31,017 nt of DNA. Origin: a virus. The notes below the pieces were generated by a model. That model searched no databases. It had not been told where the DNA came from and saw only the letters and a list, made by a program, of their open reading frames with translations. Position 1 is the stretch's first letter, and every line of letters starts with the position of its first letter. The stretch covers positions 1-31,017 of IMG/VR virus record IMGVR_UViG_3300047562_002170; one strand, given 5' to 3'. Shown here in pieces: positions 16,676 through 23,486 of this stretch. The position numbers were made by a program, and so were the translations under genes.

Positions 16676-16979
16676 TGATGATTTTTACCAATTGAAACCA
16701 GATATCTCGTATAAATATAATGAAGGCAATCTCATGAAAGAGATTCAAGCCTACGTAAATGCTACATACGATCAGCATTATTCTCAAAACAAATATCAGG
16801 CAACCGAGTTTATCATCGATGGTGGACACGGTGAGGGTTTCTGTATTGGTAATATTCTTAAATATGCCCAAAGATACCGAAATAAAGGCGCGCCAGAAGA
16901 TTGGCGAAAAGATCTGATGAAAGTTATTCACTACGCAATTATAGCACTACACGTGCACGATCTAGAAAACAAGGACTAG
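16668..16979 (+). CDS. DUF3310-like small protein
   Basis: The 103-residue protein has an FCIGNILKYAQRYRNKG segment followed by EDWRKDLMKVIHYAIIALH, resembling the DUF3310 pattern (glycine-Asn-x-x-Lys-Tyr, then a helix). T7 gp1.7, a nucleoside monophosphate kinase, belongs to that family. A role in nucleotide metabolism would suit its place between hydroxymethylase-linked genes and a glycosyltransferase, but the family varies and kinase activity is not established in general. Confidence 0.5.
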   Translation: MIDDDFYQLKPDISYKYNEGNLMKEIQAYVNATYDQHYSQNKYQATEFIIDGGHGEGFCIGNILKYAQRYRNKGAPEDWRKDLMKVIHYAIIALHVHDLENKD

Positions 16980-16981
16980 TT

Positions 16982-17959
16982 ATGGCTATTAATATTGAAG
17001 TACCAATTGAAGAACTAAAAAAGCGTAAGCTGTTTGTTGCTGTGCCAATGTATGGTGGTCAGTGTGCTGGTATGTTTACACGATCTGTTGCAGATTTGTC
17101 TGCGCTATGTACACATTACGGAGTACAAGTACGGTTTTACTTTTTGTTCAACGAATCACTTGTAACACGAGCTCGTAACTATTGTGCAGATGAGTTTATG
17201 CGCTCTGGTGATACCCATCTTATGTTTATTGACTCGGATATCGGATTTAATCCAAACGATGTGATTGCACTGCTTGCGCTTCAAAATCCAGATCACACAC
17301 AAGATAATTATGATATTATTGCTGGGCCTTATCCAAAGAAGTGTATTGCTTGGGAAAAGATCAAACTTGCAGTTGATCGTGGATTTGCTGACGAACAACC
17401 TAGTGAACTTGAAAAATATGTTGGTGATTATGTTTTTAATCCAACTGGAGAAACAAAAGAAATTCGTCTAGATGAGCCTGTAGAAGTTCTTGAAGCTGGA
17501 ACTGGATTTATGATGATCCGTCGTAATACGTTCGAGCGATTTATGGAAGAATATCCTCAGCAATCCTATAAGCCTGATCATGTACGCACTGAAGCTTTTG
17601 ACGGTTCACGCGAGATTTTTGCTTTCTTTGATACTCCTATTGATCACAAACGTACGAATATGAATGCAGAATTAAAGAAGTATCTTGAGGATAATCCAGA
17701 GGCTTCACATGATGAAATCCTGCAGTTTGTAACCGATCCTAACAATGGCGTCGTAAAAGACTATTCAAAGAGATATCTTTCTGAAGATTATATGTTCTGT
17801 CAGTGGATTCGCCATATTGGACTCAAAGTTTGGTTGTGTCCATGGATGGAACTAAAGCATGTTGGATCGTATATCTTTGGTGGTACACTCAACGATCTTG
17901 CAAAGGTTGGAGCTGCAGCTACGGCAGATCCTTCGGCACTTAAAAAGCCTAAAAAATAG
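16982..17959 (+). CDS. GT-A type glycosyltransferase
   Basis: The 325-residue protein begins KLFVAVPMYGGQCAGMFTRS, then VTRARNYCADEF and a DxD metal/nucleotide-sugar motif at Asp84-Ser-Asp86 (LMFIDSDIGF). GPYPKK and GTGFMMIRR follow. This matches Anp1-like family 2-type glycosyltransferases common in phages. Near dCMP hydroxymethylase, a sugar transfer to hydroxymethylcytosine is attractive, as in T4 and RB69, but the fold differs from T4's GT-B glucosyltransferases. Transfer to proteins or lipopolysaccharide is also possible. ATG 16982 lies 2 nt after the upstream stop and no Shine-Dalgarno is obvious. Confidence 0.75.
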   Translation: MAINIEVPIEELKKRKLFVAVPMYGGQCAGMFTRSVADLSALCTHYGVQVRFYFLFNESLVTRARNYCADEFMRSGDTHLMFIDSDIGFNPNDVIALLALQNPDHTQDNYDIIAGPYPKKCIAWEKIKLAVDRGFADEQPSELEKYVGDYVFNPTGETKEIRLDEPVEVLEAGTGFMMIRRNTFERFMEEYPQQSYKPDHVRTEAFDGSREIFAFFDTPIDHKRTNMNAELKKYLEDNPEASHDEILQFVTDPNNGVVKDYSKRYLSEDYMFCQWIRHIGLKVWLCPWMELKHVGSYIFGGTLNDLAKVGAAATADPSALKKPKK

Positions 17960-17960
17960 G

Positions 17961-17989
17961 TTTACAATAATTGATTTATTATGTAATAT
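17961..17989 (+). promoter_or_regulatory. Promoter before the clamp gene, TTTACA-N17-TAATAT
   Basis: TTTACA (17961-17966) and TAATAT (17984-17989) are 17 bp apart, 33 nt before ATG 18022. Geometry equals that of the TGTACA promoters in this window. Confidence 0.5.
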
Positions 17990-18021
17990 GAATATACAGT
18001 TTTTATGTGGAGAACTATATT

Positions 18022-18681
18022 ATGAAGCTTGATAATGTTACGATGAATATTCTGAAGAATTTTTCATCTATTAATAAGAATATTCTATTTAAGCCAGGAA
18101 ATGTCATTCGGACCGTGTCTGGTACAAAATCGGTTTTAGCAAAGGCGGTAGTCGGGCAGGATTTTGAAAAGTCATTTGCTATTTACGATCTGTCGCGTTT
18201 TATCGGAACACTTTCATTATTTAATGATCCGGATCTCAATGTGCGTGATACTCATATTGAGATCAATGAAGGCAGTAATAAGTTCAATTATGCTGTTACT
18301 GATCCATCACTTATTATTGTTGCTCCTGATAAAGACATTGAACTACCAAATCCTGAAGTAAAATGTATCGTGAGCGAAGAAGCGCTTGCTCGTGTAATGA
18401 AAGCGCTAGCAGTATCTCAACTTCCTGAGATTGCCATTGTAGGTAAAAACGGTGAAATTCTATTGCAAGCCGTTGATACAAAGGGCACAACTAATGATTC
18501 ATTTAGTGTTGTTGTTGGTGAAACCAATGCCCGTTTCCGCATGGTATTCAGATCTGATAATATCAAGTTGATTCCTGGATCGTATGAAGTCTCTATTTCA
18601 TCTCGTGGCCTAAGTCACTGGAAGGGTGAAGCTGTTGAATATTGGATTGCCGTCGAATCCAATTCAGCATTTGAGGAGTAA
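18022..18681 (+). CDS. 45: DNA polymerase sliding clamp gp45
   Basis: gp45 forms the trimeric ring that tethers DNA polymerase to DNA and activates late transcription through gp55 and gp33. The 219-residue protein (T4: 228) starts MKLDNVTMNILKNFSSIN, a clear gp45 N-terminus, and carries the clamp-like FAIYDLSRFIGTLSLF segment. ATG 18022 is chosen because GGAGA lies 8 nt upstream; the GTG at 18007 overlaps that site. gp44 follows after 23 nt. Confidence 0.94.
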   Translation: MKLDNVTMNILKNFSSINKNILFKPGNVIRTVSGTKSVLAKAVVGQDFEKSFAIYDLSRFIGTLSLFNDPDLNVRDTHIEINEGSNKFNYAVTDPSLIIVAPDKDIELPNPEVKCIVSEEALARVMKALAVSQLPEIAIVGKNGEILLQAVDTKGTTNDSFSVVVGETNARFRMVFRSDNIKLIPGSYEVSISSRGLSHWKGEAVEYWIAVESNSAFEE

Positions 18682-18704
18682 ATTGTTTTTGACGGAGTTA
18701 TATT

Positions 18705-19640
18705 ATGCTTGAAGAATTTCTATGGGTAGAACGCTATCGTCCAAAAACTGTAGCTGATACCATTCTTACTGACGATTTGAAAAAGACTTTTCAACGATTT
18801 GTTGATCAGAATAATATCCCAAATCTTATCTTGTCCGGATCTGCAGGCGTTGGTAAAACGACTGTGGCAAAGGCTATGTGTGAACAATTAGACTGTGATT
18901 ACATTGTAATTAACGGTTCTATGAACGGAAATATTGATACACTCCGTAATGATATTTCACAATTTGCTAGTTCGGTATCGTTGTCCGGTGGCCGTAAAAT
19001 GGTTATCCTAGACGAAGCCGACTATCTTAATCCGCAATCAACTCAACCTGCTTTACGCAACTTCATGGAGGAATTCAGTGCTAACTGTGGTTTCATTCTT
19101 ACTTGTAATTTTGTCGATCGTATTATTGAACCTCTTCATAGTCGATGCTCGGTTATCAATTTTGGAATTAAAAAGTCGGAACTCCCGATTCTTGCGAAAC
19201 AATTCATGCAAAGAGTCTGTGGGATCCTCGAAACTGAGTCTGTCCCGTTTGAAAAGCCTGTCGTCGCCGAAGTCATTAAAAAGCATTTCCCAGATTGGCG
19301 ACGCGTTATCAACGAGCTCCAACGTTATTCTGCTACTGGCAGCATTGACACTGGCATTCTCAGGAATTTTTCTGATGATTCTTTAACTTCTTTAATGAAG
19401 TATATGAAAGATAAAAACTTCACTGCGGTTCGTAAATGGATCGGCGAGTCTGATCTTGAACCCAGTGAATTTTTTAGAGCTTTCTTTGATAAAGCAGAAA
19501 ATCATATTGCAAAGGGTTCTATTCCACAACTTGTATTGCACCTCGCGCGATATCAATATCAAAACTCTTTTGCTGCAGATCCGGAGATTAATCTAGTTGC
19601 ATGCGCGACAGAGATCATGGCTGACTGTGAGTTTACATAA
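18705..19640 (+). CDS. 44: Clamp loader large subunit gp44
   Basis: gp44 is the AAA+ ATPase that opens gp45 rings and loads them at primer ends, in a complex of four gp44 and one gp62. The 311-residue protein (T4: 319) has Walker A GSAGVGKTT (45-53), the DEAD Walker B box (103-106) and the clamp-loader SRC motif (146-148). WVERYRPKTVADTI at the N-terminus is the usual clamp-loader opening. GACGGAG precedes ATG 18705. The next small gene starts at its stop (TAATG). Confidence 0.96.
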   Translation: MLEEFLWVERYRPKTVADTILTDDLKKTFQRFVDQNNIPNLILSGSAGVGKTTVAKAMCEQLDCDYIVINGSMNGNIDTLRNDISQFASSVSLSGGRKMVILDEADYLNPQSTQPALRNFMEEFSANCGFILTCNFVDRIIEPLHSRCSVINFGIKKSELPILAKQFMQRVCGILETESVPFEKPVVAEVIKKHFPDWRRVINELQRYSATGSIDTGILRNFSDDSLTSLMKYMKDKNFTAVRKWIGESDLEPSEFFRAFFDKAENHIAKGSIPQLVLHLARYQYQNSFAADPEINLVACATEIMADCEFT

Positions 19641-19834
19641 TGCCTTGGTCATTTGGTCTTAAGAAAAAATGTCCGGTATGCAATTCTAAGTTTTCTTCTT
19701 CAGAACCTTTTCATGAAATGAGATTGAATACATCTGATGGATTACATACACTGGATATTTGTGAATCGTGCGCTGATTTTTTTGATAAGTCAGCAGAAGT
19801 TATAGCAAAGGGTCGAACTGATGAAGCCATTTGA
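19640..19834 (+). CDS. Zinc-ribbon small protein between gp44 and gp62
   Basis: This 64-residue protein has two Cys pairs, CPVC (11-14) and CESC (41-44), spaced as in a zinc ribbon or treble clef. It starts within the gp44 stop and overlaps gp62 by 14 nt, so it is translated in the same coupled series. T4 has gp44 and gp62 adjacent, so this insertion is not in the T4 layout. A nucleic-acid-binding or replisome accessory role is possible but not shown. Confidence 0.75.
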   Translation: MPWSFGLKKKCPVCNSKFSSSEPFHEMRLNTSDGLHTLDICESCADFFDKSAEVIAKGRTDEAI

Positions 19835-20201
19835 TTTTGTAACTTCTATTAATAGTAGTAAAAAGAACTTAATGAAAGGAACGGCTAACGACAAATTAGC
19901 AGAAAAAACATATAGTCCATGGCTAACTAACAAATCTTTGTCATATTTTCCTGATACTATTCAAGTTGCAAATATGATGAATTGCCGACACTATCTAGAT
20001 CATAAACTCCAATACTATTTCCTTATAAATATTGTAAGACCATCCAAACGGTTTTCGAAATGGGTGAAAAAACAGAAGGATGAAGATCTCGAAGCTGTTG
20101 CCGAATATTATGGTTATAGTATGCAAAAAGCCAAATCTGCTTTACAGATCCTCTCTCCCGAAGAATTAAAAAACATAAAAAACAAAATTCATAAGGGTTA
20201 A
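19821..20201 (+). CDS. 62: Clamp loader small subunit gp62
   Basis: gp62 is the non-ATPase subunit that completes the gp44/gp62 clamp loader. The 126-residue protein is shorter than T4 gp62 (187), as in many marine T4-like phages. PFDFVTSINSSKKNLM and the central SYFPDTIQVANMMNCRHYL are typical gp62 segments. It lies between gp44 and regA, its normal neighbours. Confidence 0.88.
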   Translation: MKPFDFVTSINSSKKNLMKGTANDKLAEKTYSPWLTNKSLSYFPDTIQVANMMNCRHYLDHKLQYYFLINIVRPSKRFSKWVKKQKDEDLEAVAEYYGYSMQKAKSALQILSPEELKNIKNKIHKG

Positions 20202-20210
20202 GGGTAAATC

Positions 20211-20606
20211 ATGAGTATTGTAGATAGTTTAGTAGAAGTTAGGTTGGGTGAAGAGGATGATTTCTTAAAAGTAAGGGAAACATTAACTCGCATAGGAGTT
20301 GCATCCCGTAAAGATAACACTCTTTATCAATCATGTCATATCTTGCATAAGCAAGGAAAATATTATATTGTACACTTTAAAGAGCTTTTTCTGTTAGATG
20401 GAAAACCATCAGACTTTGCAGAGAGCGATAAAGCCAGAAGAAATACAATCACAAAGTTGTTATCTGATTGGGGTCTTATTGCAGTGGTAGATCCTGCTAT
20501 GGTTGAAGATCCTATTGCACCTATTAACCAAGTTAAAATTCTTCCTTTTTCTGAAAAGAAAGACTGGAATCTTGTAACAAAGTATAATATCGGACGTAAA
20601 AAATGA
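20211..20606 (+). CDS. regA: Translational repressor RegA
   Basis: RegA binds start regions of early phage mRNAs and blocks their translation. The 131-residue protein (T4: 122) contains LVEVRLGEEDDFLKVRETLTRIG, abbreviated here, and the family segments NTLYQSCHILHKQGKYYI and NTITKLLSDWGLIAVVDP. It sits directly after gp62 as in T4. The clamp and clamp-loader genes upstream are known RegA targets in T4; I cannot verify binding here. Confidence 0.94.
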   Translation: MSIVDSLVEVRLGEEDDFLKVRETLTRIGVASRKDNTLYQSCHILHKQGKYYIVHFKELFLLDGKPSDFAESDKARRNTITKLLSDWGLIAVVDPAMVEDPIAPINQVKILPFSEKKDWNLVTKYNIGRKK

Positions 20607-20926
20607 TACCGTTTAGCGCTTTTAAATCATCTCTTGATCGTGATGAGAAGTTCAAAAAAGCACAAAAGAATAAACCCTACAATCACGTAGAGGCACATCA
20701 AGCGGTTCAGTTTCTTGCTAGTAAACATCGTTCATATTCAATGGGTGCTGCTAACTATCATTATCTAACAGGTCATAGTGATAGAAGTCGTATTGAAAAG
20801 CATTATAATAAGACTGTTGCTCCTCTTATCAAAAAACATGGCATGCCAAGCCCTAGTGATAAGAATTGGCATAAGGTTGAGAAAGATTTAGTCAATAATT
20901 GGAAAAAAGAAAAGCGAATCGACTAA
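20603..20926 (+). CDS. Hypothetical 107-residue basic protein after RegA
   Basis: It starts in the RegA stop (ATGA) and ends before a terminator at 20970, making it the last gene of the replication operon. The protein is strongly basic and rich in His, Lys and Tyr (NHVEAHQAVQFLASKHRSYS; YHYLTGHSDRSRIEKHYNK). No catalytic motif is recognised. Nucleic-acid binding is a composition-based guess. Confidence 0.7.
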   Translation: MIPFSAFKSSLDRDEKFKKAQKNKPYNHVEAHQAVQFLASKHRSYSMGAANYHYLTGHSDRSRIEKHYNKTVAPLIKKHGMPSPSDKNWHKVEKDLVNNWKKEKRID

Positions 20927-20969
20927 ACGCGCACGTAAAAAGTAATATAAACTTTCTTGTTAAAAAATT

Positions 20970-20999
20970 ATGCGTTCGGGTTTCCGGGCGCATTTTTTT
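20970..20999 (+). terminator. Rho-independent terminator of the replication operon
   Basis: A 10-bp stem (20970-20979 with 20984-20993, including two G-T pairs) has a GTTT loop and is followed by seven T. The next promoter begins at 21001. Confidence 0.88.
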
Positions 21000-21000
21000 A

Positions 21001-21029
21001 TGTACAAAATATAAAAAACATGTTAGAGT
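21001..21029 (+). promoter_or_regulatory. Promoter, TGTACA-N17-TAGAGT
   Basis: TGTACA (21001-21006) follows the terminator at once, TAGAGT (21024-21029) is 17 bp further, and ATG 21053 is 24 nt after that. The order terminator, ATGTACA, promoter is the same as at 3031-3067. Confidence 0.65.
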
Positions 21030-21052
21030 GGTAACATAATGGAGAAAAATAT

Positions 21053-21277
21053 ATGATGCATCCAATTGAAATGTTCAATCTAACGTTTGAAACTGTCGAA
21101 AATATTCTAGATGATGCAGTGGTTTGGAATTACTGCTACGAATACTATCTTCCAGAGATGCCTTACGGCACAGCTAAAGCCCGTGACGGTGATCCAGACG
21201 AATGGATTTGTCAAAAACTTGATCAAGATTTGATATTTTTTACGAATGAAGCAAAAAAAGATATGTACATTAATTAA
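21053..21277 (+). CDS. Hypothetical 74-residue acidic protein
   Basis: The protein (MMHPIEMFNLTFETVENILD...) is acidic and aromatic, with no recognised domain. GGAGA lies upstream of the paired ATGs at 21053 and 21056, and either could be used. A promoter for the next gene overlaps its 3' end. Confidence 0.65.
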   Translation: MMHPIEMFNLTFETVENILDDAVVWNYCYEYYLPEMPYGTAKARDGDPDEWICQKLDQDLIFFTNEAKKDMYIN

Positions 21278-21291
21278 AAATCGTATATAAT
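21264..21291 (+). promoter_or_regulatory. Promoter, TGTACA-N16-TATAAT
   Basis: TGTACA (21264-21269) and a consensus TATAAT (21286-21291) are 16 bp apart, 34 nt before ATG 21325. It overlaps the end of the preceding gene. Confidence 0.65.
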
Positions 21292-21324
21292 GGTATATAC
21301 CAGTTATGAAGAAAGGTTTTAATT

Positions 21325-21603
21325 ATGGAAAATATTACTAAGTTCGAATCTGCATATCCACCTAAATCTTTTCGTACCAATAAAGTACTAGCTTATTGGA
21401 TTCCAATCGAACTTCGTGATGATGTTCTTCGCGAATATCGTACCCTTGGTAAAAAAATTCGTCTCCGTTATCGTGGACCGCGCGCGGTTTCTATTGGTCG
21501 CGAGATGAATATTAACGGGCATCGCTACACGCGTACGGCTGCTCGGGCATATCAAGATTGTTTGCTTGAAGATGCCACACATTTTACTGTGTATTCGCGC
21601 TAA
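21325..21603 (+). CDS. Hypothetical 92-residue basic protein
   Basis: It has its own promoter and a GAAAGG ribosome site. Sequence shows KVLAYWIPIELRDDVLREYR and a run of Arg-rich strands (KKIRLRYRGPR). The net charge is positive and the C-terminus aromatic. I do not recognise a family; a small host-takeover or nucleic-acid-binding protein is only a guess. Confidence 0.7.
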   Translation: MENITKFESAYPPKSFRTNKVLAYWIPIELRDDVLREYRTLGKKIRLRYRGPRAVSIGREMNINGHRYTRTAARAYQDCLLEDATHFTVYSR

Positions 21604-21632
21604 GTTGTATATATAAAATATAAGGTTTTTTT

Positions 21633-21797
21633 ATGAACATACAAATGTTTACTCTTCCTACATTTCAGAATACAACTGAAGTTGAAAAAACATATTGCGA
21701 ACTTCTTTCGGCAAAGCGATCCGGAGAAGTTCTTCCAGAAGAAATCCTCGATTGGATGGATACTGCAAACACATGGCTTACTGAGGTCTCTTTATGA
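21633..21797 (+). CDS. Hypothetical 54-residue protein
   Basis: A short open frame beginning MNIQMFTLPTFQNTTEVEK and ending in WLTEVSL, with predicted helix (LLSAKRSGEVLPEEILDWM). AAGG precedes the ATG by about 8 nt. Its stop overlaps the next ATG (ATGA). No function can be named; the coupling supports it being real. Confidence 0.55.
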   Translation: MNIQMFTLPTFQNTTEVEKTYCELLSAKRSGEVLPEEILDWMDTANTWLTEVSL

Positions 21798-21967
21798 TGA
21801 AAACCAATAAAGGTGGAGTATTTGCCCCTGCAGATACCAAACTAATTTTGCGCGCGTTAGAGCATTATAAACGGCATTTGGTTTCGTTAGAAGAATCAGA
21901 GCGCACACCATCTGCAGAGCTGAATCAGCTTGCAAATCTTCTTCATCGTATTTCAAATAGAACATAA
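21794..21967 (+). CDS. Hypothetical 57-residue helical protein
   Basis: It starts at ATG 21794 (overlapping the upstream TGA) or ATG 21797 and runs to 21967, six bases before tRNA-Arg. The protein is helical (DTKLILRALEHYKRHLVSLE) with a second helix near the end. No recognised domain. Confidence 0.55.
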   Translation: MMKTNKGGVFAPADTKLILRALEHYKRHLVSLEESERTPSAELNQLANLLHRISNRT

Positions 21968-21972
21968 AAGAA

Positions 21973-22049
21973 GGTCCCGTAGCTCAGCTGGATAGAGCAC
22001 GTGCCTTCTAAGCATGGGGTCAGAGGTTCGAGTCCTCTCGGGATCGCCA
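21973..22049 (+). tRNA. tRNA-Arg(TCT)
   Basis: A complete cloverleaf is seen: acceptor GGTCCCG/CGGGATC, D stem GCTC/GAGC, anticodon loop CTTCTAA (anticodon TCT, reads AGA), T stem AGAGG/CCTCT, discriminator G and encoded CCA. AGA is favoured in AT-rich phage genes. Confidence 0.95.
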
Positions 22050-22077
22050 TTATGGTGTTGCTACCTAATAAGCACGC

Positions 22078-22099
22078 GAGAGATTATGGTTAGTCTCTC
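22078..22099 (+). other. Hairpin between tRNA-Arg and the next small gene
   Basis: GAGAGA (22078-22083) pairs with TCTCTC (22094-22099), extendable inward to 9 pairs with a 4-nt loop. No T-run follows. It may mark the 3' end of tRNA processing or only be a stable leader stem. Confidence 0.45.
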
Positions 22100-22126
22100 A
22101 TTCACCCTCATCTAAGGATATAGATT

Positions 22127-22288
22127 ATGACACTTTTTCTTTTCGGACTAGTTATTTTTCTTTTATTTGTTTATCTTTGCATTAAAGATATGGAACGTGA
22201 AACAACGTCGCTTAGATCGGGCACCTTGTGGGCTCTTACCGGGTTTTGGGCATATGGATTGCTAGACACACTTGTTAGAGCAATATGA
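22127..22288 (+). CDS. Small membrane protein, 53 residues
   Basis: It starts MTLFLFGLVIFLLFVYLCI, a clear transmembrane helix, and a second hydrophobic stretch (GTLWALTGFWAYGLLDTL) ends it, with a charged loop between. Two-helix topology in the inner membrane is likely. The ribosome site is AAGGA, somewhat upstream. Its stop overlaps the next start (ATGA). Such phage mini-proteins often alter host membranes, but nothing here shows how. Confidence 0.6.
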   Translation: MTLFLFGLVIFLLFVYLCIKDMERETTSLRSGTLWALTGFWAYGLLDTLVRAI

Positions 22289-22524
22289 CGCCGCAAGAAA
22301 TATCTGATCATAAAATGAGATGGATGCCCGGTCACGAAGTGATCGTGCATTCAGATTTACGTGATCACGCCAAAGATTGGTGTAAAACTAAACTTAAAAT
22401 GTGGGAATATAAAATTGTACAATGGACTCATCCGTATGCTTTTACGTATCGATTCGAACATGAGCATGATGCAAAAGAATTTGCGCAAGAATTCAAAAGC
22501 TGGGTTAATGTAGGAATCGATTAA
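22285..22524 (+). CDS. Hypothetical 79-residue protein in the tRNA region
   Basis: It is rich in His, Trp and charged residues (MRWMPGHEVIVHSDLRDHAKDW; FEHEHDAKEFAQEFKSW). It looks like a small alpha/beta domain. Coupled to the membrane protein upstream and followed by tRNA-Leu after 14 nt. No recognised family. Confidence 0.65.
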   Translation: MTPQEISDHKMRWMPGHEVIVHSDLRDHAKDWCKTKLKMWEYKIVQWTHPYAFTYRFEHEHDAKEFAQEFKSWVNVGID

Positions 22525-22538
22525 GAGTACCGCTCCAT

Positions 22539-22621
22539 GGGCACGTGGCGAAATCGGTAAACGCAACGGACTTAAAATTCGTCGGGAAACCTTGCGGGTT
22601 CGAGTCCCGCCGTGCCTACCA
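22539..22621 (+). tRNA. tRNA-Leu(TAA)
   Basis: Acceptor GGGCACG/CGTGCCT, anticodon loop CTTAAAA (anticodon TAA), a long variable arm as expected for Leu, T stem GCGGG/CCCGC, discriminator A and encoded CCA. It reads UUA, common in this AT-rich genome. Confidence 0.93.
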
Positions 22622-22627
22622 GTTTAA

Positions 22628-22703
22628 GGTCCCTTAGTTCAGTAGGTAGAACAACGGACTTTTAATCCGTGTGTCGCTGGTTCAAGTCCAGCAGGGATCA
22701 CCA
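22628..22703 (+). tRNA. tRNA-Lys(TTT)
   Basis: Acceptor GGTCCCT/AGGGATC, D stem GTTC/GAAC, anticodon stem ACGGA/TCCGT with loop CTTTTAA (anticodon TTT), T stem GCTGG/CCAGC, discriminator A, encoded CCA. It starts 6 nt after tRNA-Leu. Confidence 0.95.
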
Positions 22704-22716
22704 AATTAAAAAGTAG

Positions 22717-22742
22717 GCCGGTATAGCTCTTTATAGAGAGCA
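22717..22742 (+). pseudogene. 5' fragment of tRNA-Thr (acceptor and D arm)
   Basis: GCCGGTATAGCTC (22717-22729) equals the first 13 bases of the intact tRNA-Thr at 23107. The D stem is closed by GAGC (22738-22741) with a changed loop, and the A at position 26 is kept. Then the sequence departs into a late promoter. It therefore forms a direct repeat, 390 bp apart, that brackets the endonuclease gene. An alternative reading is a weak hairpin terminator followed by TTTTT. Confidence 0.65.
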
Positions 22743-22749
22743 ACGTTTT

Positions 22750-22757
22750 TATAAATA
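22750..22757 (+). promoter_or_regulatory. Late promoter of the endonuclease VII-like gene
   Basis: A perfect TATAAATA box lies 20 nt before ATG 22778, leaving room for a short leader with a GGAGG ribosome site (22768-22772). T4 gene 49 is likewise served by a late promoter. Confidence 0.75.
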
Positions 22758-22777
22758 GAATAAAAGCGGAGGCTATT

Positions 22778-23106
22778 ATGAAGAACTGTAAACATTGTGG
22801 AATTGAATTAACACCAGAAGTAAAACATGAAGGACTGTCATGTAAAACTTGTAGAAACGGATTGGCACGATATGGATTGAATAGAAATCAGCAAAAACAA
22901 TTGCTGGAGTCTCAAAATCATAAATGTGCGCTGTGTGAAGATACTGTAGAATTGCATACCGGTAATAACTGGAATGGTGTTATAGATCATGACCACGAAA
23001 CAAATAAAGTAAGAGGCATTCTTTGTGGATATTGTAATGTTGCTTTGGGCAAATTAGAAGGCAACAAATTAAACAATTTCGCGAAAAATGTTTCTACATA
23101 TATAAA

Positions 23107-23116
<10 letters not shown>
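22778..23116 (+). CDS. Recombination endonuclease VII-like (His-Me finger) nuclease
   Basis: T4 endonuclease VII (gp49) cuts branched DNA before packaging. This 112-residue protein (gp49: 157) has the nuclease core: Cys50 and Cys53, the VIDHDHETNKVRG active-site segment (Asp70-His73) and Cys83/Cys86, which hold a zinc ion in the family. An added N-terminal CKHC...CKTC pair (4-25) suggests a second zinc finger. The last three codons and stop are the first 10 bases of tRNA-Thr. It may be the phage's resolvase or a free-standing homing nuclease of the same family; size and position favour the latter. Confidence 0.82.
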
Positions 23117-23181
<65 letters not shown>

Positions 23182-23197
23182 TATAAAAGAGGATGAT

Positions 23198-23383
23198 ATG
23201 AGCGAGAATAGTAATTCGTCTGTAAAAGTGTTGTCGGCTGCTATTGTTGGTATTGCCACAGTCGGAGTTGCAGCTTATGCTGGTTATAAGACGTATAAAC
23301 AAATGAAAGATATAGATTTAAATAATATCTTTGATGATCTTAATGAAACATTTTATAACGATCTACCTAAAAAAGAAACGTAA
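23198..23383 (+). CDS. Small membrane-anchored protein, 61 residues
   Basis: A hydrophobic stretch (VLSAAIVGIATVGVAAYAGY, residues about 10-29) is followed by a charged, acidic tail. It lies between tRNA-Thr and tRNA-Asn with an AGAGGATGAT ribosome region before ATG 23198. No recognised family; single-pass membrane topology is likely. Confidence 0.6.
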   Translation: MSENSNSSVKVLSAAIVGIATVGVAAYAGYKTYKQMKDIDLNNIFDDLNETFYNDLPKKET

Positions 23384-23391
23384 CTAGTTAT

Positions 23392-23466
23392 TCCCCGATA
23401 GCTCAGCGGTAGAGCAGACGACTGTTAATCGTCCGGTCGGTGGTTCGAATCCATCTCGGGGAGCCA
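23392..23466 (+). tRNA. tRNA-Asn(GTT)
   Basis: Acceptor TCCCCGA/TCGGGGA, D stem GCTC/GAGC, anticodon stem GACGA/TCGTC with loop CTGTTAA (anticodon GTT), T stem GGTGG/CCATC, discriminator G, encoded CCA. Confidence 0.95.
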
Positions 23467-23486
23467 TTTTAATAGTGGAGGTAACA

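Noticed and set aside
16710-16717. TATAAATA inside the DUF3310-like gene
   Set aside because: It lies in coding sequence. An 8-base AT motif is expected a few times by chance in this AT-rich window.
20024-20031. TATAAATA inside gp62
   Set aside because: Coding position and no gene start at suitable distance; probably chance.
22726-22750. Hairpin plus TTTTT read as a terminator after tRNA-Lys
   Set aside because: The stem is only 5 bp, spaced 4 nt from the T-run, and the sequence is better explained as a tRNA-Thr fragment. A weak terminator effect is not excluded.
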